A stretch of 64,000 nt of DNA, from NCBI RefSeq assembly GCF_003050905.1, contig NZ_QAOT01000010.1, one strand, 5' to 3'. A program made the translations under genes and the position numbers. Positions within the stretch are counted from its first letter, which is position 1. The number at the start of each line of letters is the position of its first letter. Shown piece by piece: positions 17,146 to 25,993 of the stretch. This stretch comes from Cereibacter_A azotoformans. Its GTDB lineage: Bacteria > Pseudomonadota > Alphaproteobacteria > Rhodobacterales > Rhodobacteraceae. The notes beneath the pieces were generated by a model. The model searched no databases. It was not told the origin of the DNA and saw only the letters and a list, made by a program, of their open reading frames with translations.

Positions 17146-18083
17146 GACGCGATCTCCGCCCCCGCTCTGCGCTTTTCCCCCAGCAACCTTACCGCGACGC
17201 CCAAGGCAATCGCCTGCGGATGCTTGCCGAGCGACTTGTCGCCGATCGGGCACACCATGTGCGCGATCTGCCCCTCGGAATGGCCAAGCGCGCGCAGCCT
17301 GCCACGGAAGCGGGCAGCCTTCGTGGCCGAGCCGATGACCCCGAGCCCGGCCGACCCGTGCGCGAGGATGCGGTGGCAAAGCTCGAGATCCAGCGCGTGC
17401 GAGAATGTCAGCACGAGATGTTCGGCCGCGCGCGGCGCATGGGCCACCAGTTCCTCGGGCCGCTTGCACCAGATCGCGCGCGGCCCCTCGGGCAGCGCCT
17501 CGGGAAAGCGGTCGCGCGCCACGTCGATCCATGTCAGCGCGAGATCGGGCAAGGGTGCCAGCACCGCCACCAGCGCCCGGCCGACATGGCCGGCGCCCCA
17601 GATCCAGACCTGCCGTTCCGGCATCGCCAGGGGCTCGATCAGCCAGCCCTGCCGGATCTGCACCGCCGGCCGCGCCCCCTCGCGCCGCGCCCGGTCGATC
17701 AGCCGCTTCACCTCGAGCCCCATGGGTCGCCCGTCCAGGCTGCGCGCCACCAGCGGCCCCGCAACCGTCGAAAGCGTCGCCGCGTCCCAGACCTCGGTGA
17801 CCAGCGTCACCGATCCCCCGCAGCATTGTCCGAGCGCGGGACCAAGCGGCCTCCGGTCCACCCGCCGCCCGCCGTCCGCCAGAAGGGCCCTGGCCCGCGC
17901 GGTGGCCTCCCACTCCAGCGCGCCGCCGCCGATGGTGCCCGAACTCCCGCCCTCCCAGACGAGCATGGCCGCGCCCGGCGCGCGGGGCGCCGATCCTTCG
18001 ACCGCGCCCACCACCACCCGGGCCACGCGCCCGTGTTCCTCCACGGCCGCCCGCAACCCTTCAAGGTGGAAACCCTCAGCCAC
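17142..18083 (-). CDS. xdhC: Xanthine dehydrogenase accessory protein XdhC
   Basis: The 313-residue protein belongs to the XdhC/CoxI family. It has an N-terminal domain with GSAPRAPGAAMLV, TIGGGALE and QCCGGSVTL, and a Rossmann-like C-terminal domain with WGAGHVGRALV. XdhC binds molybdenum cofactor, protects it and helps exchange oxo for sulfido before insertion into XdhB. It is the third gene in xdhA-xdhB-xdhC order. It overlaps xdhB by 8 bases and the transporter ATPase gene by 4, which ties the enzyme genes to the transporter genes. Confidence 0.93.
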   Translation of the reverse strand: MAEGFHLEGLRAAVEEHGRVARVVVGAVEGSAPRAPGAAMLVWEGGSSGTIGGGALEWEATARARALLADGGRRVDRRPLGPALGQCCGGSVTLVTEVWDAATLSTVAGPLVARSLDGRPMGLEVKRLIDRARREGARPAVQIRQGWLIEPLAMPERQVWIWGAGHVGRALVAVLAPLPDLALTWIDVARDRFPEALPEGPRAIWCKRPEELVAHAPRAAEHLVLTFSHALDLELCHRILAHGSAGLGVIGSATKAARFRGRLRALGHSEGQIAHMVCPIGDKSLGKHPQAIALGVAVRLLGEKRRAGAEIAS

Positions 18084-20556
18084 GCTGCCGCCTCACCGCC
18101 ATCAGGATGCGTTCCGGCGTGGCCGGCGCATCCAGCGCGGGATAGACCGAGCCGTCGCCACAGGCCGCCACCGCGTCCGAAAGTGCCATCAGCACCGAGA
18201 TCCCGAGCATGAAGGGCGGCTCGCCCACCGCTTTCGACCGCCCCACCGTCTCCTCGGGATTCGGCCGGTCCCAGAGGGCCACGTTGAAGATCCGCGGCCG
18301 GTCCGAGCAGGCGGGGATCTTGTAGGTCGAGGGCGCATGGGTGCGCAGCCGCCCCTCGCCGTCCCAGACCAGCTCTTCCGTGGTGAGCCAGCCCGCCCCC
18401 TGAACATAGCCGCCTTCGATCTGGCCCAGATCCAGCGCCGGATTGAGGCTCGAGCCCGTGTCGTGCAGGATGTCGGCCCGCAGGATGCGGTTCTCGCCGG
18501 TAAGGCTGTCGATCACGACCTCCGACACCGCGGCCCCGTAGGCAAAGTAGAAGAAGGGCCGCCCGCGCCCCTTCAGCCGGTCCCAGACGATCTTCGGCGT
18601 CCGGTAATAGCCGGTGGCGGATAGGGGCACGCGCGCCTGATAGGCCATGGCCGCCACGTCGGCGAAGGAGAGGTCGGCCCCGCCGACGCGCACCCGCCCC
18701 TCCTCGAACCGCACCTCCTCCGCCCGCGCCTGATGCCGTCCGGCCACCAGATCCGCCAGCCGCTCACGCAGCGTCACGCAGGCGGCGCGCACCGCCATCC
18801 CGTTCAGGTCCGACCCGGACGAGGCCGCCGTGGCCGAGGTGTTCGGCACCTTCCCGGTGTCGGTGGGCGTGATCTTCACCGCCTCGACCGGCAGCCCCAG
18901 CTCGGCTGCGGCCACCTGCGCGACCTTCTGGAACAGCCCCTGTCCCATCTCGGTCCCGCCGTGGTTCAGATGCACCGATCCATCCTGGTATATGTGCACC
19001 AGAGCCCCCGCCTGGTTCAGCCAGGTCAGCGTGAAGGAGATCCCGAACTTGACCGGCGTGATTGCAAGGCCGCGCTTCAGTATCGGGCTCTGCCGGTTCC
19101 ATTCCGCGATCTCGGCGCGGCGCCGGGCATAGCCTGCCCTCTCCGCCAGTGCGGCCACCAGCGCATCGCCGATGAAATCCTCGACCGGCATGTGGTAGGG
19201 CGTCGTCTGTACCCCCTCGGGCACGGGCGGAGGCAGCTCATGCCCGATGGCCTCCGCCCCGCGCGAGGTCAGATCCACCTCTTCCGCGCCGAGGCGCTTC
19301 CGCGCCGCGGCATCCTCCTCCTTCATTCTGGCGGAAATATCCCGGGGGTCCGGGGGCAGAGCCCCCGGCCTTGTCCCCGGCTCCGGCGCGCATCTCTCCT
19401 GTCCGCCCTCCGCCATCGGCGCATAGAAGTTCGCCTGCCGCACCGCGAGCGGATCGCGGCCGAGCGCATGGGCCACATGGTCCATCACCCGCTCGATCCC
19501 GATCATGCCCTGCGGCCCGCCGAAGCCCCGGAAGGCGGTGGCGCTCTGGCTGTGGGTGCGCAGCCGGTGACTCTCGATCCGCACCGCGGGCAGGTGATAG
19601 GCATTGTCGGCGTGCAGCATCGCCCGGTCCGCCACCGGCAGCGACAGGTCCTGCGACCAGCCGCAGCGGAAGAGGTGGCGGAACTCGACCCCCGAAAGAC
19701 GCCCTTCCGCATCGAAGCCCGCGCGGTAGTCGATCCTGAGGTCGTGGCGCTTGCCGGTGATGATCATGTCGTCGTCGCGGTCGTAGCGCATCTTGCAGGG
19801 CCGCCCCGTCATCCGCGCGGCCAGCGCGCAGGCGATGGCCAGCGCATTGCCCTGGCTTTCCTTGCCGCCGAAGCCGCCGCCCATCCGCCGCACCTCGACG
19901 CGCACCGCGCTCATCGGCAGTCCCAGCGCATGGGCCACCTTGTGCTGGATCTCGGTCGGATGCTGGGTCGAGGAATGGACATGCATGTCGCCCCCCTCCT
20001 GCGGCAGGGCGAGCGCCACCTGACCCTCGAGGTAGAAATGCTCCTGTCCCCCCACCTCCATCGACCCCTCGACACGGTGCGGGGCGGCCGCGATGGCCTC
20101 CGCGGCCCGGCCCTTCTCCCAGACGACCGGCCCCTCCTCGAAGCGCGAGCCGGCGGCCAGCGCCTCATCGACGGTGAGGATCGCCGGCAGCGGCCGGATC
20201 CCGGGCCGCGCCAGACGCGCCGCGCGGCGGGCCGCCCGATGGCTCTCGGCCACCACGAGAAACAGGGGCTGTCCCGCATAATGGACGCAACCGCGCGCAA
20301 GGAGCGGCTCGTCGTGGGTCGAGGGCGAGCAGTCCGGCATCGGATCGAGGTCATCGGGGCCGATCACCCGCACGACGCCCGGCGCGCGCCGCACCGGATC
20401 GAGATCGAGCGACAGGATCTCGCCATGCGCCACGGGCGAGAGGCCGAAGGCCAGATGCAGGGTGCCGCGCGGGGTTGGGATGTCGTCCACATAGCGCGCG
20501 GCGCCGGTGACATGAAGCGGGGCCGCGTCGTGCGGCAGGGGCTTGCCGAGGCTCAT
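18076..20556 (-). CDS. xdhB: Xanthine dehydrogenase molybdopterin subunit, with an in-frame repeat insertion
   Basis: This 826-residue subunit carries the molybdenum centre that hydroxylates hypoxanthine and xanthine. The Moco-binding loops RMGGGFGGKES and AFRGFGGPQGM and the catalytic Glu in AVGEPPFML are present. The family member of Rhodobacter capsulatus is, from memory, close to 777 residues. The excess is largely a Pro/Glu/Arg-rich stretch between about residues 380 and 450, just before TTPYHMPVEDF. Part of that stretch (residues about 397-413) is encoded by a copy of the dispersed palindromic repeat described separately. The frame stays open. The gene overlaps xdhA by 4 bases (ATGA). 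XdhA and XdhB assemble as a cytoplasmic (AB)2 complex. Confidence 0.94.
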   Translation of the reverse strand: MSLGKPLPHDAAPLHVTGAARYVDDIPTPRGTLHLAFGLSPVAHGEILSLDLDPVRRAPGVVRVIGPDDLDPMPDCSPSTHDEPLLARGCVHYAGQPLFLVVAESHRAARRAARLARPGIRPLPAILTVDEALAAGSRFEEGPVVWEKGRAAEAIAAAPHRVEGSMEVGGQEHFYLEGQVALALPQEGGDMHVHSSTQHPTEIQHKVAHALGLPMSAVRVEVRRMGGGFGGKESQGNALAIACALAARMTGRPCKMRYDRDDDMIITGKRHDLRIDYRAGFDAEGRLSGVEFRHLFRCGWSQDLSLPVADRAMLHADNAYHLPAVRIESHRLRTHSQSATAFRGFGGPQGMIGIERVMDHVAHALGRDPLAVRQANFYAPMAEGGQERCAPEPGTRPGALPPDPRDISARMKEEDAAARKRLGAEEVDLTSRGAEAIGHELPPPVPEGVQTTPYHMPVEDFIGDALVAALAERAGYARRRAEIAEWNRQSPILKRGLAITPVKFGISFTLTWLNQAGALVHIYQDGSVHLNHGGTEMGQGLFQKVAQVAAAELGLPVEAVKITPTDTGKVPNTSATAASSGSDLNGMAVRAACVTLRERLADLVAGRHQARAEEVRFEEGRVRVGGADLSFADVAAMAYQARVPLSATGYYRTPKIVWDRLKGRGRPFFYFAYGAAVSEVVIDSLTGENRILRADILHDTGSSLNPALDLGQIEGGYVQGAGWLTTEELVWDGEGRLRTHAPSTYKIPACSDRPRIFNVALWDRPNPEETVGRSKAVGEPPFMLGISVLMALSDAVAACGDGSVYPALDAPATPERILMAVRRQRG
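19319..19368 (-). repeat. Dispersed palindromic repeat, copy A, inside xdhB
   Basis: On the xdhB coding strand this copy reads CCCCCGGGATATTTCCGCC, then AGAATGAAGGA, preceded by a GGGGGC-TCTG-CCCCC stem. It matches the core of the other three copies. It is read through in frame as part of XdhB and is shorter (about 50 bases) than the others. Confidence 0.75.
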
Positions 20557-22010
20557 GCGCCCACCTCCAGCACCGAGACCCTGCCGCCGTCGAGATCGTG
20601 GAAGACGCGGGTCAGCATGTTGGCCGCCGCCTCCAGCCGGTAGGCGGCCGAGGCGCGCATGTCCGAAAGCGGGGTGAAATCCTCGGCGAACGCCGGCCGG
20701 GCGGCCTCCAGCGTGGCGAGCGTCCAGGGCCGGCCGATGAGACCGGCCTCGACCGCCGACGCCCGTTTCGGGATCCCCGCCATGCCGCCAAAAGCCACGC
20801 GGGCCGAGACGACATGGCCCTCGTCCAGCCCGATGTTGAAGCAGCCGCAGACCGCCGATATGTCCTGATCGAACCGTTTCGACAGCTTGTAGCAGCGCAG
20901 CCCCGGGGCCTCGGTCGGGATCGTGACCGCCTCGACGAACTCGCCCGGACGCCGGTCCTGCTTGCGGTAGTCGAGGAAGAACGCCTCGATCGGCAGCGAG
21001 CGCCGCTCCTCTCCCCGACGCAGGTGCAGCGTGGCGCCGAGCGCGATCAGGGCGGGCGGCGTGTCGCCGATGGGCGAGCCGTTGGCGATGTTGCCGCCGA
21101 TCGTGGCGGCGTTGCGGATCTGCACGCTCGCGAAACGGCGCAGGAGTTCGGCGAAGGCGGGCAGGCGGGGTGCCAGCGCCGCGCGCAGTTCGGCGATGGT
21201 GACCATGGCGCCGACGCGGAGCTGTCCGTCCTCGTCGTCGATGCGGCGGAGCTCCGGGATGGCGCCAAGGAAGATCGGCGTCGGCAGGTCGCGCAGCTCT
21301 TTCGTGACCCAGAGGCCTACGTCGGTGGCGCCCGCGATCAGCGTGGCCTCGGGACGGGCCTCGTAGAGACGCGCAAGCTCCTCGACGCTCGTCGGGCGGC
21401 TGGCGGCGGCGGGGGGGCTGTCTGCCCCCCCGTGCCCGCCCGCCGGGCGGGCGTTCGCGACCGCCCCTCCCGGGGAGGGGCTCCCGCCGCTCACGGTCCC
21501 CCCCGAGGATATTTGGGGCAGAGTGAAGGATGGCAGCCAGTGGGGCTGCGGTTCTGTCTCGGCGGCTTGGGCGGCGCGGATGATGGGGGCGTAGCCTGTG
21601 CAGCGGCAGAGGTTGCCCGCGAGCGTGTCGTCATGGTCGCGACAGCCGGTTGCGTGCGCCACGGCGAGCGACATGACGATGCCGGGCGTGCAGAAGCCGC
21701 ATTGCGAGCCGTGTTCGTCGATCATCGCCCGCTGGACGGGATGCAGGCGGCCGTCGGGCGCGGCGAGGCCCTCGACGGTGCGGACCTCCTTGCCCTGCAG
21801 TTGCGGCAGGAAGAGCAGACAGGCGTTCAGGGCGCGCGGGCCGGTCTCATCAGCCACCATGACGGTGCAGGCGCCGCAGTCGCCTTCGTTGCAGCCCTCC
21901 TTCGTGCCGGTGAGGCCGCGGTCTTCGCGCAGGAAGTCGAGGAGCGTCCGCGTGGGCTCGGCCGAGACGCTGAGGGGCGTTCCGTTCAGGATGAACGCGA
22001 TGTCCGTCAT
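20553..22010 (-). CDS. xdhA: Xanthine dehydrogenase Fe-S/FAD subunit, with an in-frame repeat insertion
   Basis: The 485-residue subunit has two [2Fe-2S] domains (GCNEGDCGACTV, then QCGFCTPG and GNLCRCTGY). These are followed by a CO-dehydrogenase-type FAD domain (TLIAGATDVGLW, TIGGNIANGSPIGD). It passes electrons from the XdhB molybdenum centre to NAD+. Residues about 161-200, in the linker between the Fe-S and FAD parts, are encoded by a 120-base copy of the dispersed palindromic repeat. The known Rhodobacter homologue is about 462 residues from memory, so the extra length fits the insertion. The start at 22010 begins MTDIAFILNG, and upstream in-frame codons lack a ribosome site. It is the first gene of the seven-gene purine operon. 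Confidence 0.94.
   Translation of the reverse strand: MTDIAFILNGTPLSVSAEPTRTLLDFLREDRGLTGTKEGCNEGDCGACTVMVADETGPRALNACLLFLPQLQGKEVRTVEGLAAPDGRLHPVQRAMIDEHGSQCGFCTPGIVMSLAVAHATGCRDHDDTLAGNLCRCTGYAPIIRAAQAAETEPQPHWLPSFTLPQISSGGTVSGGSPSPGGAVANARPAGGHGGADSPPAAASRPTSVEELARLYEARPEATLIAGATDVGLWVTKELRDLPTPIFLGAIPELRRIDDEDGQLRVGAMVTIAELRAALAPRLPAFAELLRRFASVQIRNAATIGGNIANGSPIGDTPPALIALGATLHLRRGEERRSLPIEAFFLDYRKQDRRPGEFVEAVTIPTEAPGLRCYKLSKRFDQDISAVCGCFNIGLDEGHVVSARVAFGGMAGIPKRASAVEAGLIGRPWTLATLEAARPAFAEDFTPLSDMRASAAYRLEAAANMLTRVFHDLDGGRVSVLEVGA
21411..21530 (+). repeat. Dispersed palindromic repeat, copy B, inside xdhA
   Basis: The element begins with the hairpin GGGGGGG-CTGTCTG-CCCCCCC. It continues through two internal GC stems (GCCCGCC/GGCGGGC and CCCCTCC/GGGGAGG) and ends CCCCCCGAGGATATTTGG, then GGCAGAGTGAAGGA. 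It lies antisense to xdhA and is translated in frame as a Gly/Pro/Ser/Ala-rich linker. Confidence 0.8.
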
Positions 22011-22203
22011 GTGAGAACCTGCCGCCTTCTGTGGTGCCTTGCTTGCGCCGGTGCAGGTCCGCCCGATGCGGCGTAAAGCGGGCCTGCGACATATCGTGTC
22101 ATGAAAGCCTGCCGGGACGCCGGATGGCAAGGGGGTCCGGCCTTCGACAAGACGGCGCCACGGCGTCTTTCCGGCCCGGCCCGGGTTCTGTAGGCTTCAC
22201 GCC

Positions 22204-25200
22204 ATGTCGAACGCCCCCCGATTCATCCACCTCCGCGTCCATACCGAATATTCGCTGCTGGAAGGCGCGGTGCCGGTCAAGAAGCTGATCGGCCTGTGCA
22301 CCGCGGCCGCCATGCCGGCGGTGGCGGTGACGGACACCAACGCCATGTTCGCCGCGCTGGAATTCTCGGTGCTGGCAAGCGGCGCCGGGATCCAGCCCAT
22401 TGTCGGCTGTCAGGTCTCGGTCGCCTATGAGACGGCGGCGCTCGGCGAGCGGGCGAAGCCGCCCGCGCCCGTCGTGCTGCTCGCCCAGAACGAAGCGGGT
22501 TACGGCAACCTGATGAAGCTCTCCTCCTGCCTCTATCTCGGCAAGGAGGGGGCGCTGCCGCAGGTGACGCTGGAGGAGCTGGAGCGGCATGCGAGCGGGC
22601 TGATCTGTCTCACCGGCGGGCCGGACGGGCCGGTGGGCCGGCATCTGCGGGAAGGGCAGCGGGCGAAGGCCGAGGCGCTGCTGGGCCGGCTTGCCGCGGT
22701 CTATCCGGGGCGGCTCTATGTCGAGTTGCAGCGCCATCCGGGCGAGGGCGGGCGGCTGACCGAGGCCGAGCGTGCGACCGAGCCCGGGCATGTGGAGCTC
22801 GCTTATGCGATGGGCCTGCCGCTGGTGGCCACCAACGACGTCTACTTCCCGAAGCCCGAAATGTATGAGGCGCATGATGCGCTGATCTGCATCGCCGAGG
22901 GTGCCTATGTCGATCAGGTGGCGCCGCGGCGGCGGCTGACGCCGCAGCATTACTTCAAGTCCGAGGCCGAGATGGTCGCGCTCTTCGCCGACCTGCCCGA
23001 AGCGGTGGAGAACACGGTCGAGATCGCGCGCCGCTGCGCGTTCAAGGCCGCAAAGCGCCCGCCGATCCTGCCGCGCTTCGCCGACGACGAGGTGGAGGAG
23101 CTGCGGCGGCAGGCGAAGGGTGGGTTGGCCGCCCGCCTCGCCGTGATCCCCCATGCGGCGCCGGTCGAGGACTATGAGGCGCGCCTTGCCTTCGAGCTTG
23201 GCATCATCGAGCAGATGGGCTTTCCGGGCTACTTCCTGATCGTGGCCGACTTCATCAAGTGGGGGAAGGCCAACGGCATCCCGGTGGGGCCGGGGCGGGG
23301 GTCGGGCGCGGGCAGCCTCGTGGCCTACGCGCTGACGATTACCGACCTGGATCCATTGCGTTACCAGCTTCTCTTCGAGCGGTTTCTGAACCCCGAGCGG
23401 GTCTCGATGCCGGACTTCGACATCGACTTCTGCATGGACCGGCGCGAGGAGGTCATCCGCTACGTCCAGGAGAAGTACGGCCGCGACAAGGTGGGGCAGA
23501 TCATCACCTTCGGCGCGCTCCTGTCGAAGGCCGCCGTCCGCGACGTGGGCCGCGTCCTCCAGATGCCCTACGGGCAGGTGGACCGGCTGTCGAAGATGAT
23601 CCCGGTCGAGGGGGTGAAGCCCGTCTCGATCCAGAAGGCGCTGGCCGACGAGCCGCGCCTGCGCGAGGCCGCCAAGACCGAGGAGGTGGTCAAGCGGCTG
23701 CTCGACTACGGGATGCAGGTCGAGGGGCTTCTGCGCAACGCCTCGACCCATGCCGCGGGCGTGGTGATCGGCGACCGGCCGCTCGACGAGCTGGTGCCGC
23801 TCTATCAGGACCCGCGTTCGGACATGCCGGCCACCCAGTTCAACATGAAATGGGTGGAAGCCGCGGGGCTGGTGAAGTTCGACTTCCTGGGCCTCAAGAC
23901 GCTGACCGTGATCCAGAACGCGATCGACCTGATCCGCGGCACGGGGCGGCCCCTGCACATGGCGGCGGACGGGCGGGTGCTTTACGACCCGCCGCCGGGA
24001 GCCGAGAACGACATCGGGCACATTCCGCTCGAGGACAAGGCCACCTACGAGCTTTACGCCCAGGCCAAGACCGTCGCGGTGTTCCAGGTCGAAAGCTCGG
24101 GGATGATGGATGCGCTGCGGCGCATGAAGCCCACCTGCATCGAGGATATCGTGGCGCTGGTCGCGCTCTACCGTCCGGGGCCGATGGAGAACATCCCGGT
24201 CTATTGCGAGGTGAAGCACGGGCTGCGTGAGCTGGAGAGCCTGCATCCGACCATCGACCCGATCCTGAAGGAGACGCAGGGCATCATCGTCTATCAGGAA
24301 CAGGTGATGCAGATCGCGCAGGTCATGGCGGGCTATACGCTGGGCGGCGCGGACCTGTTGCGCCGCGCCATGGGCAAGAAGATCGCCGAGGAGATGGCGA
24401 AGGAGCGCCCGAAGTTCATCGAGGGCGCGAAGAAGACCCACGGGATCGACACGAAGAAAGCGGGCGAAGTCTTCGACCTGCTGGAGAAATTCGCGAACTA
24501 CGGCTTCAACAAGTCGCACGCCGCGGCCTATGCGGTCGTCAGCTACCAGACCGCCTGGCTGAAGGCGAACCATCCGGTCGAATTCATGGCCGCGGTGATG
24601 AACTGCGATATCCACCTGACGGACAAGCTCGCCGTCTACAAGCGCGAGGTGGACAAGCTCGGCATCCGCACCGTGGCGCCCTGCGTGAATGCCTCGCTCG
24701 CCACCTTCACGGTGCGCGACGGGGCGGTGGTCTATGCGCTCGGCGCGCTGAAGAACGTGGGCGTCGAGGCGATGCGGCTCATCGTCGAGGCCCGCGGCGA
24801 CCGGCCCTTCGCCACGCTCTTCGACATGGCGCGGCGGGTCGAGCTGAAGAAGATCGGCAAGCGCCCGCTCGAGATGCTGGCGCGCGCCGGGGCCTTCGAC
24901 GCGCTCGACCGCAACCGCGCGCGGGTGTTCGAGGCGCTGGACGCGCTGGTTTCCTATTCCGCCGCCATTCACGAAGCGCGAAATTCAAGCCAGGTCTCGC
25001 TCTTCGGCGAGGCGGGGGCGGACATTCCCGAGCCGCGCCTTCCCAACCGTGACGACTGGCTGCCGGTCGAGCGGCTGGCGCAGGAGCATCAGGCCATCGG
25101 CTTCTATCTTTCGGGCCATCCGCTCGACGATTACATGGGGGCGTTGAAGCGGCGGAACGTGACCACACTCGCGGCGCTGACCGATCTGGCGCAGCGGGGG

Positions 25201-25695
25201 CCGATGGTGGCCAAGCTCGCGGGCGCCGTCTCGTCGCGGCAGGAGAAGAAGTCGGCCAAGGGCAACCGCTTTGCCTTCGTCCAGCTCTCGGACCCGACCG
25301 GGCTTTACGAATGCACCGTCTTCTCGGACGTGCTGGAACAGGCGCGCGACCTGCTGGAACCGGGCGGCCATGTGGTGCTGACGGTCGAGGCCACGCTCGA
25401 GGGCGACAGCCTGAAGCTGCTCGCCCGTGGGGTCGCGCCCATTGATGCGGTGGCGGCCGATGCGGGCGCCATGAGCCTGCGCGTCCATCTCGACCGCGCC
25501 GAGGCCGCCGCCTCGGTGGCGGCGCTGCTCGCCCGCGCGCAGGGACGCGCCCGGGCGCCGGTGCGGATCTGCGTGCGCGACCCCTCGGGCGGGCAGGAGA
25601 TCGACATCGAGCTGGGTCAGGATTTTGCCGTCTCGCCCCAGATCCGCAGCGCGCTTCGCGCCGTTCCGGGTGTCGAGATGGTCGAGGAGATCTGA
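22204..25695 (+). CDS. dnaE: DNA polymerase III alpha subunit
   Basis: The 1163-residue protein is the replicative polymerase. The PHP domain is at the N-terminus (HLRVHTEYSLLEG). The polymerase palm has GPGRGSGAGSLVAYAL and the catalytic aspartates in MPDFDIDFCMDRR near residue 403. Fingers, tandem helix-hairpin-helix and an OB domain (KKSAKGNRFAFVQLSDPTG) follow. The size equals E. coli DnaE (about 1160), so this is the essential DnaE1 type rather than the error-prone DnaE2. No strong ribosome site precedes the ATG. The 193 bases shared with the divergent xdhA hold both promoters. Confidence 0.97.
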   Translation: MSNAPRFIHLRVHTEYSLLEGAVPVKKLIGLCTAAAMPAVAVTDTNAMFAALEFSVLASGAGIQPIVGCQVSVAYETAALGERAKPPAPVVLLAQNEAGYGNLMKLSSCLYLGKEGALPQVTLEELERHASGLICLTGGPDGPVGRHLREGQRAKAEALLGRLAAVYPGRLYVELQRHPGEGGRLTEAERATEPGHVELAYAMGLPLVATNDVYFPKPEMYEAHDALICIAEGAYVDQVAPRRRLTPQHYFKSEAEMVALFADLPEAVENTVEIARRCAFKAAKRPPILPRFADDEVEELRRQAKGGLAARLAVIPHAAPVEDYEARLAFELGIIEQMGFPGYFLIVADFIKWGKANGIPVGPGRGSGAGSLVAYALTITDLDPLRYQLLFERFLNPERVSMPDFDIDFCMDRREEVIRYVQEKYGRDKVGQIITFGALLSKAAVRDVGRVLQMPYGQVDRLSKMIPVEGVKPVSIQKALADEPRLREAAKTEEVVKRLLDYGMQVEGLLRNASTHAAGVVIGDRPLDELVPLYQDPRSDMPATQFNMKWVEAAGLVKFDFLGLKTLTVIQNAIDLIRGTGRPLHMAADGRVLYDPPPGAENDIGHIPLEDKATYELYAQAKTVAVFQVESSGMMDALRRMKPTCIEDIVALVALYRPGPMENIPVYCEVKHGLRELESLHPTIDPILKETQGIIVYQEQVMQIAQVMAGYTLGGADLLRRAMGKKIAEEMAKERPKFIEGAKKTHGIDTKKAGEVFDLLEKFANYGFNKSHAAAYAVVSYQTAWLKANHPVEFMAAVMNCDIHLTDKLAVYKREVDKLGIRTVAPCVNASLATFTVRDGAVVYALGALKNVGVEAMRLIVEARGDRPFATLFDMARRVELKKIGKRPLEMLARAGAFDALDRNRARVFEALDALVSYSAAIHEARNSSQVSLFGEAGADIPEPRLPNRDDWLPVERLAQEHQAIGFYLSGHPLDDYMGALKRRNVTTLAALTDLAQRGPMVAKLAGAVSSRQEKKSAKGNRFAFVQLSDPTGLYECTVFSDVLEQARDLLEPGGHVVLTVEATLEGDSLKLLARGVAPIDAVAADAGAMSLRVHLDRAEAAASVAALLARAQGRARAPVRICVRDPSGGQEIDIELGQDFAVSPQIRSALRAVPGVEMVEEI

Positions 25696-25704
25696 TCCGG
25701 GCGC

Positions 25705-25905
25705 TCAGTAGTGCGGCGGGCGCTGGTCGGCGAGGACGGCCACGCCGTCGGCTTCGCGCTCGGCCTCGCGTTCGAGCAGCATCTCGACGCGGCGGCGGAG
25801 CTGCGAGATCTCGCCCGCCTGCCGCGCCACCACCTCCGAAAGATCCTCGACGCTGCGCACCAGATGCGCGATCTGCACCTCGGCCGCCTCGATCCGGTCG
25901 TCCAT
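25705..25905 (-). CDS. slyX: SlyX family protein
   Basis: This small cytoplasmic protein of 66 residues is mostly one heptad-patterned helix (MDDRIEAAEVQIAHLVRSV). It ends in the invariant family tail PPHY. An excellent ribosome site (AGGAGGAGA) lies 6 bases before the ATG at 25905, which decides this start over longer in-frame options. The function of SlyX is not established. The gene is convergent with dnaE, 9 bases from its stop, and divergent from hisS. Confidence 0.88.
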   Translation of the reverse strand: MDDRIEAAEVQIAHLVRSVEDLSEVVARQAGEISQLRRRVEMLLEREAEREADGVAVLADQRPPHY

Positions 25906-25993
25906 CGCCTGTCTCCTCCTGCTTCGCCCGGCGCTTGTCCGCGGGCCGCCCATCCGATACACCGCGCGCGACGAACAGCGAAGGGTGCGATCC

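Noticed and set aside
15337..18624. Open frame of about 1095 codons on the plus strand across the transporter and xdhC genes
   Set aside because: It crosses several well-supported minus-strand genes and has Arg/Pro/Ala-rich low-information sequence. It is a by-product of GC bias.
22088..22100. GACA-N5-TGTC dyad upstream of xdhA as an operator
   Set aside because: The arms are only 4 bases and extend no further, so it could easily occur by chance.
22099..24972. Very long open frame antisense to dnaE (957 codons)
   Set aside because: It lies wholly opposite an unmistakable dnaE, has an Arg/His/Leu-rich composition and no recognisable domain. Long antisense frames are expected in GC-rich genes with strong third-position bias.
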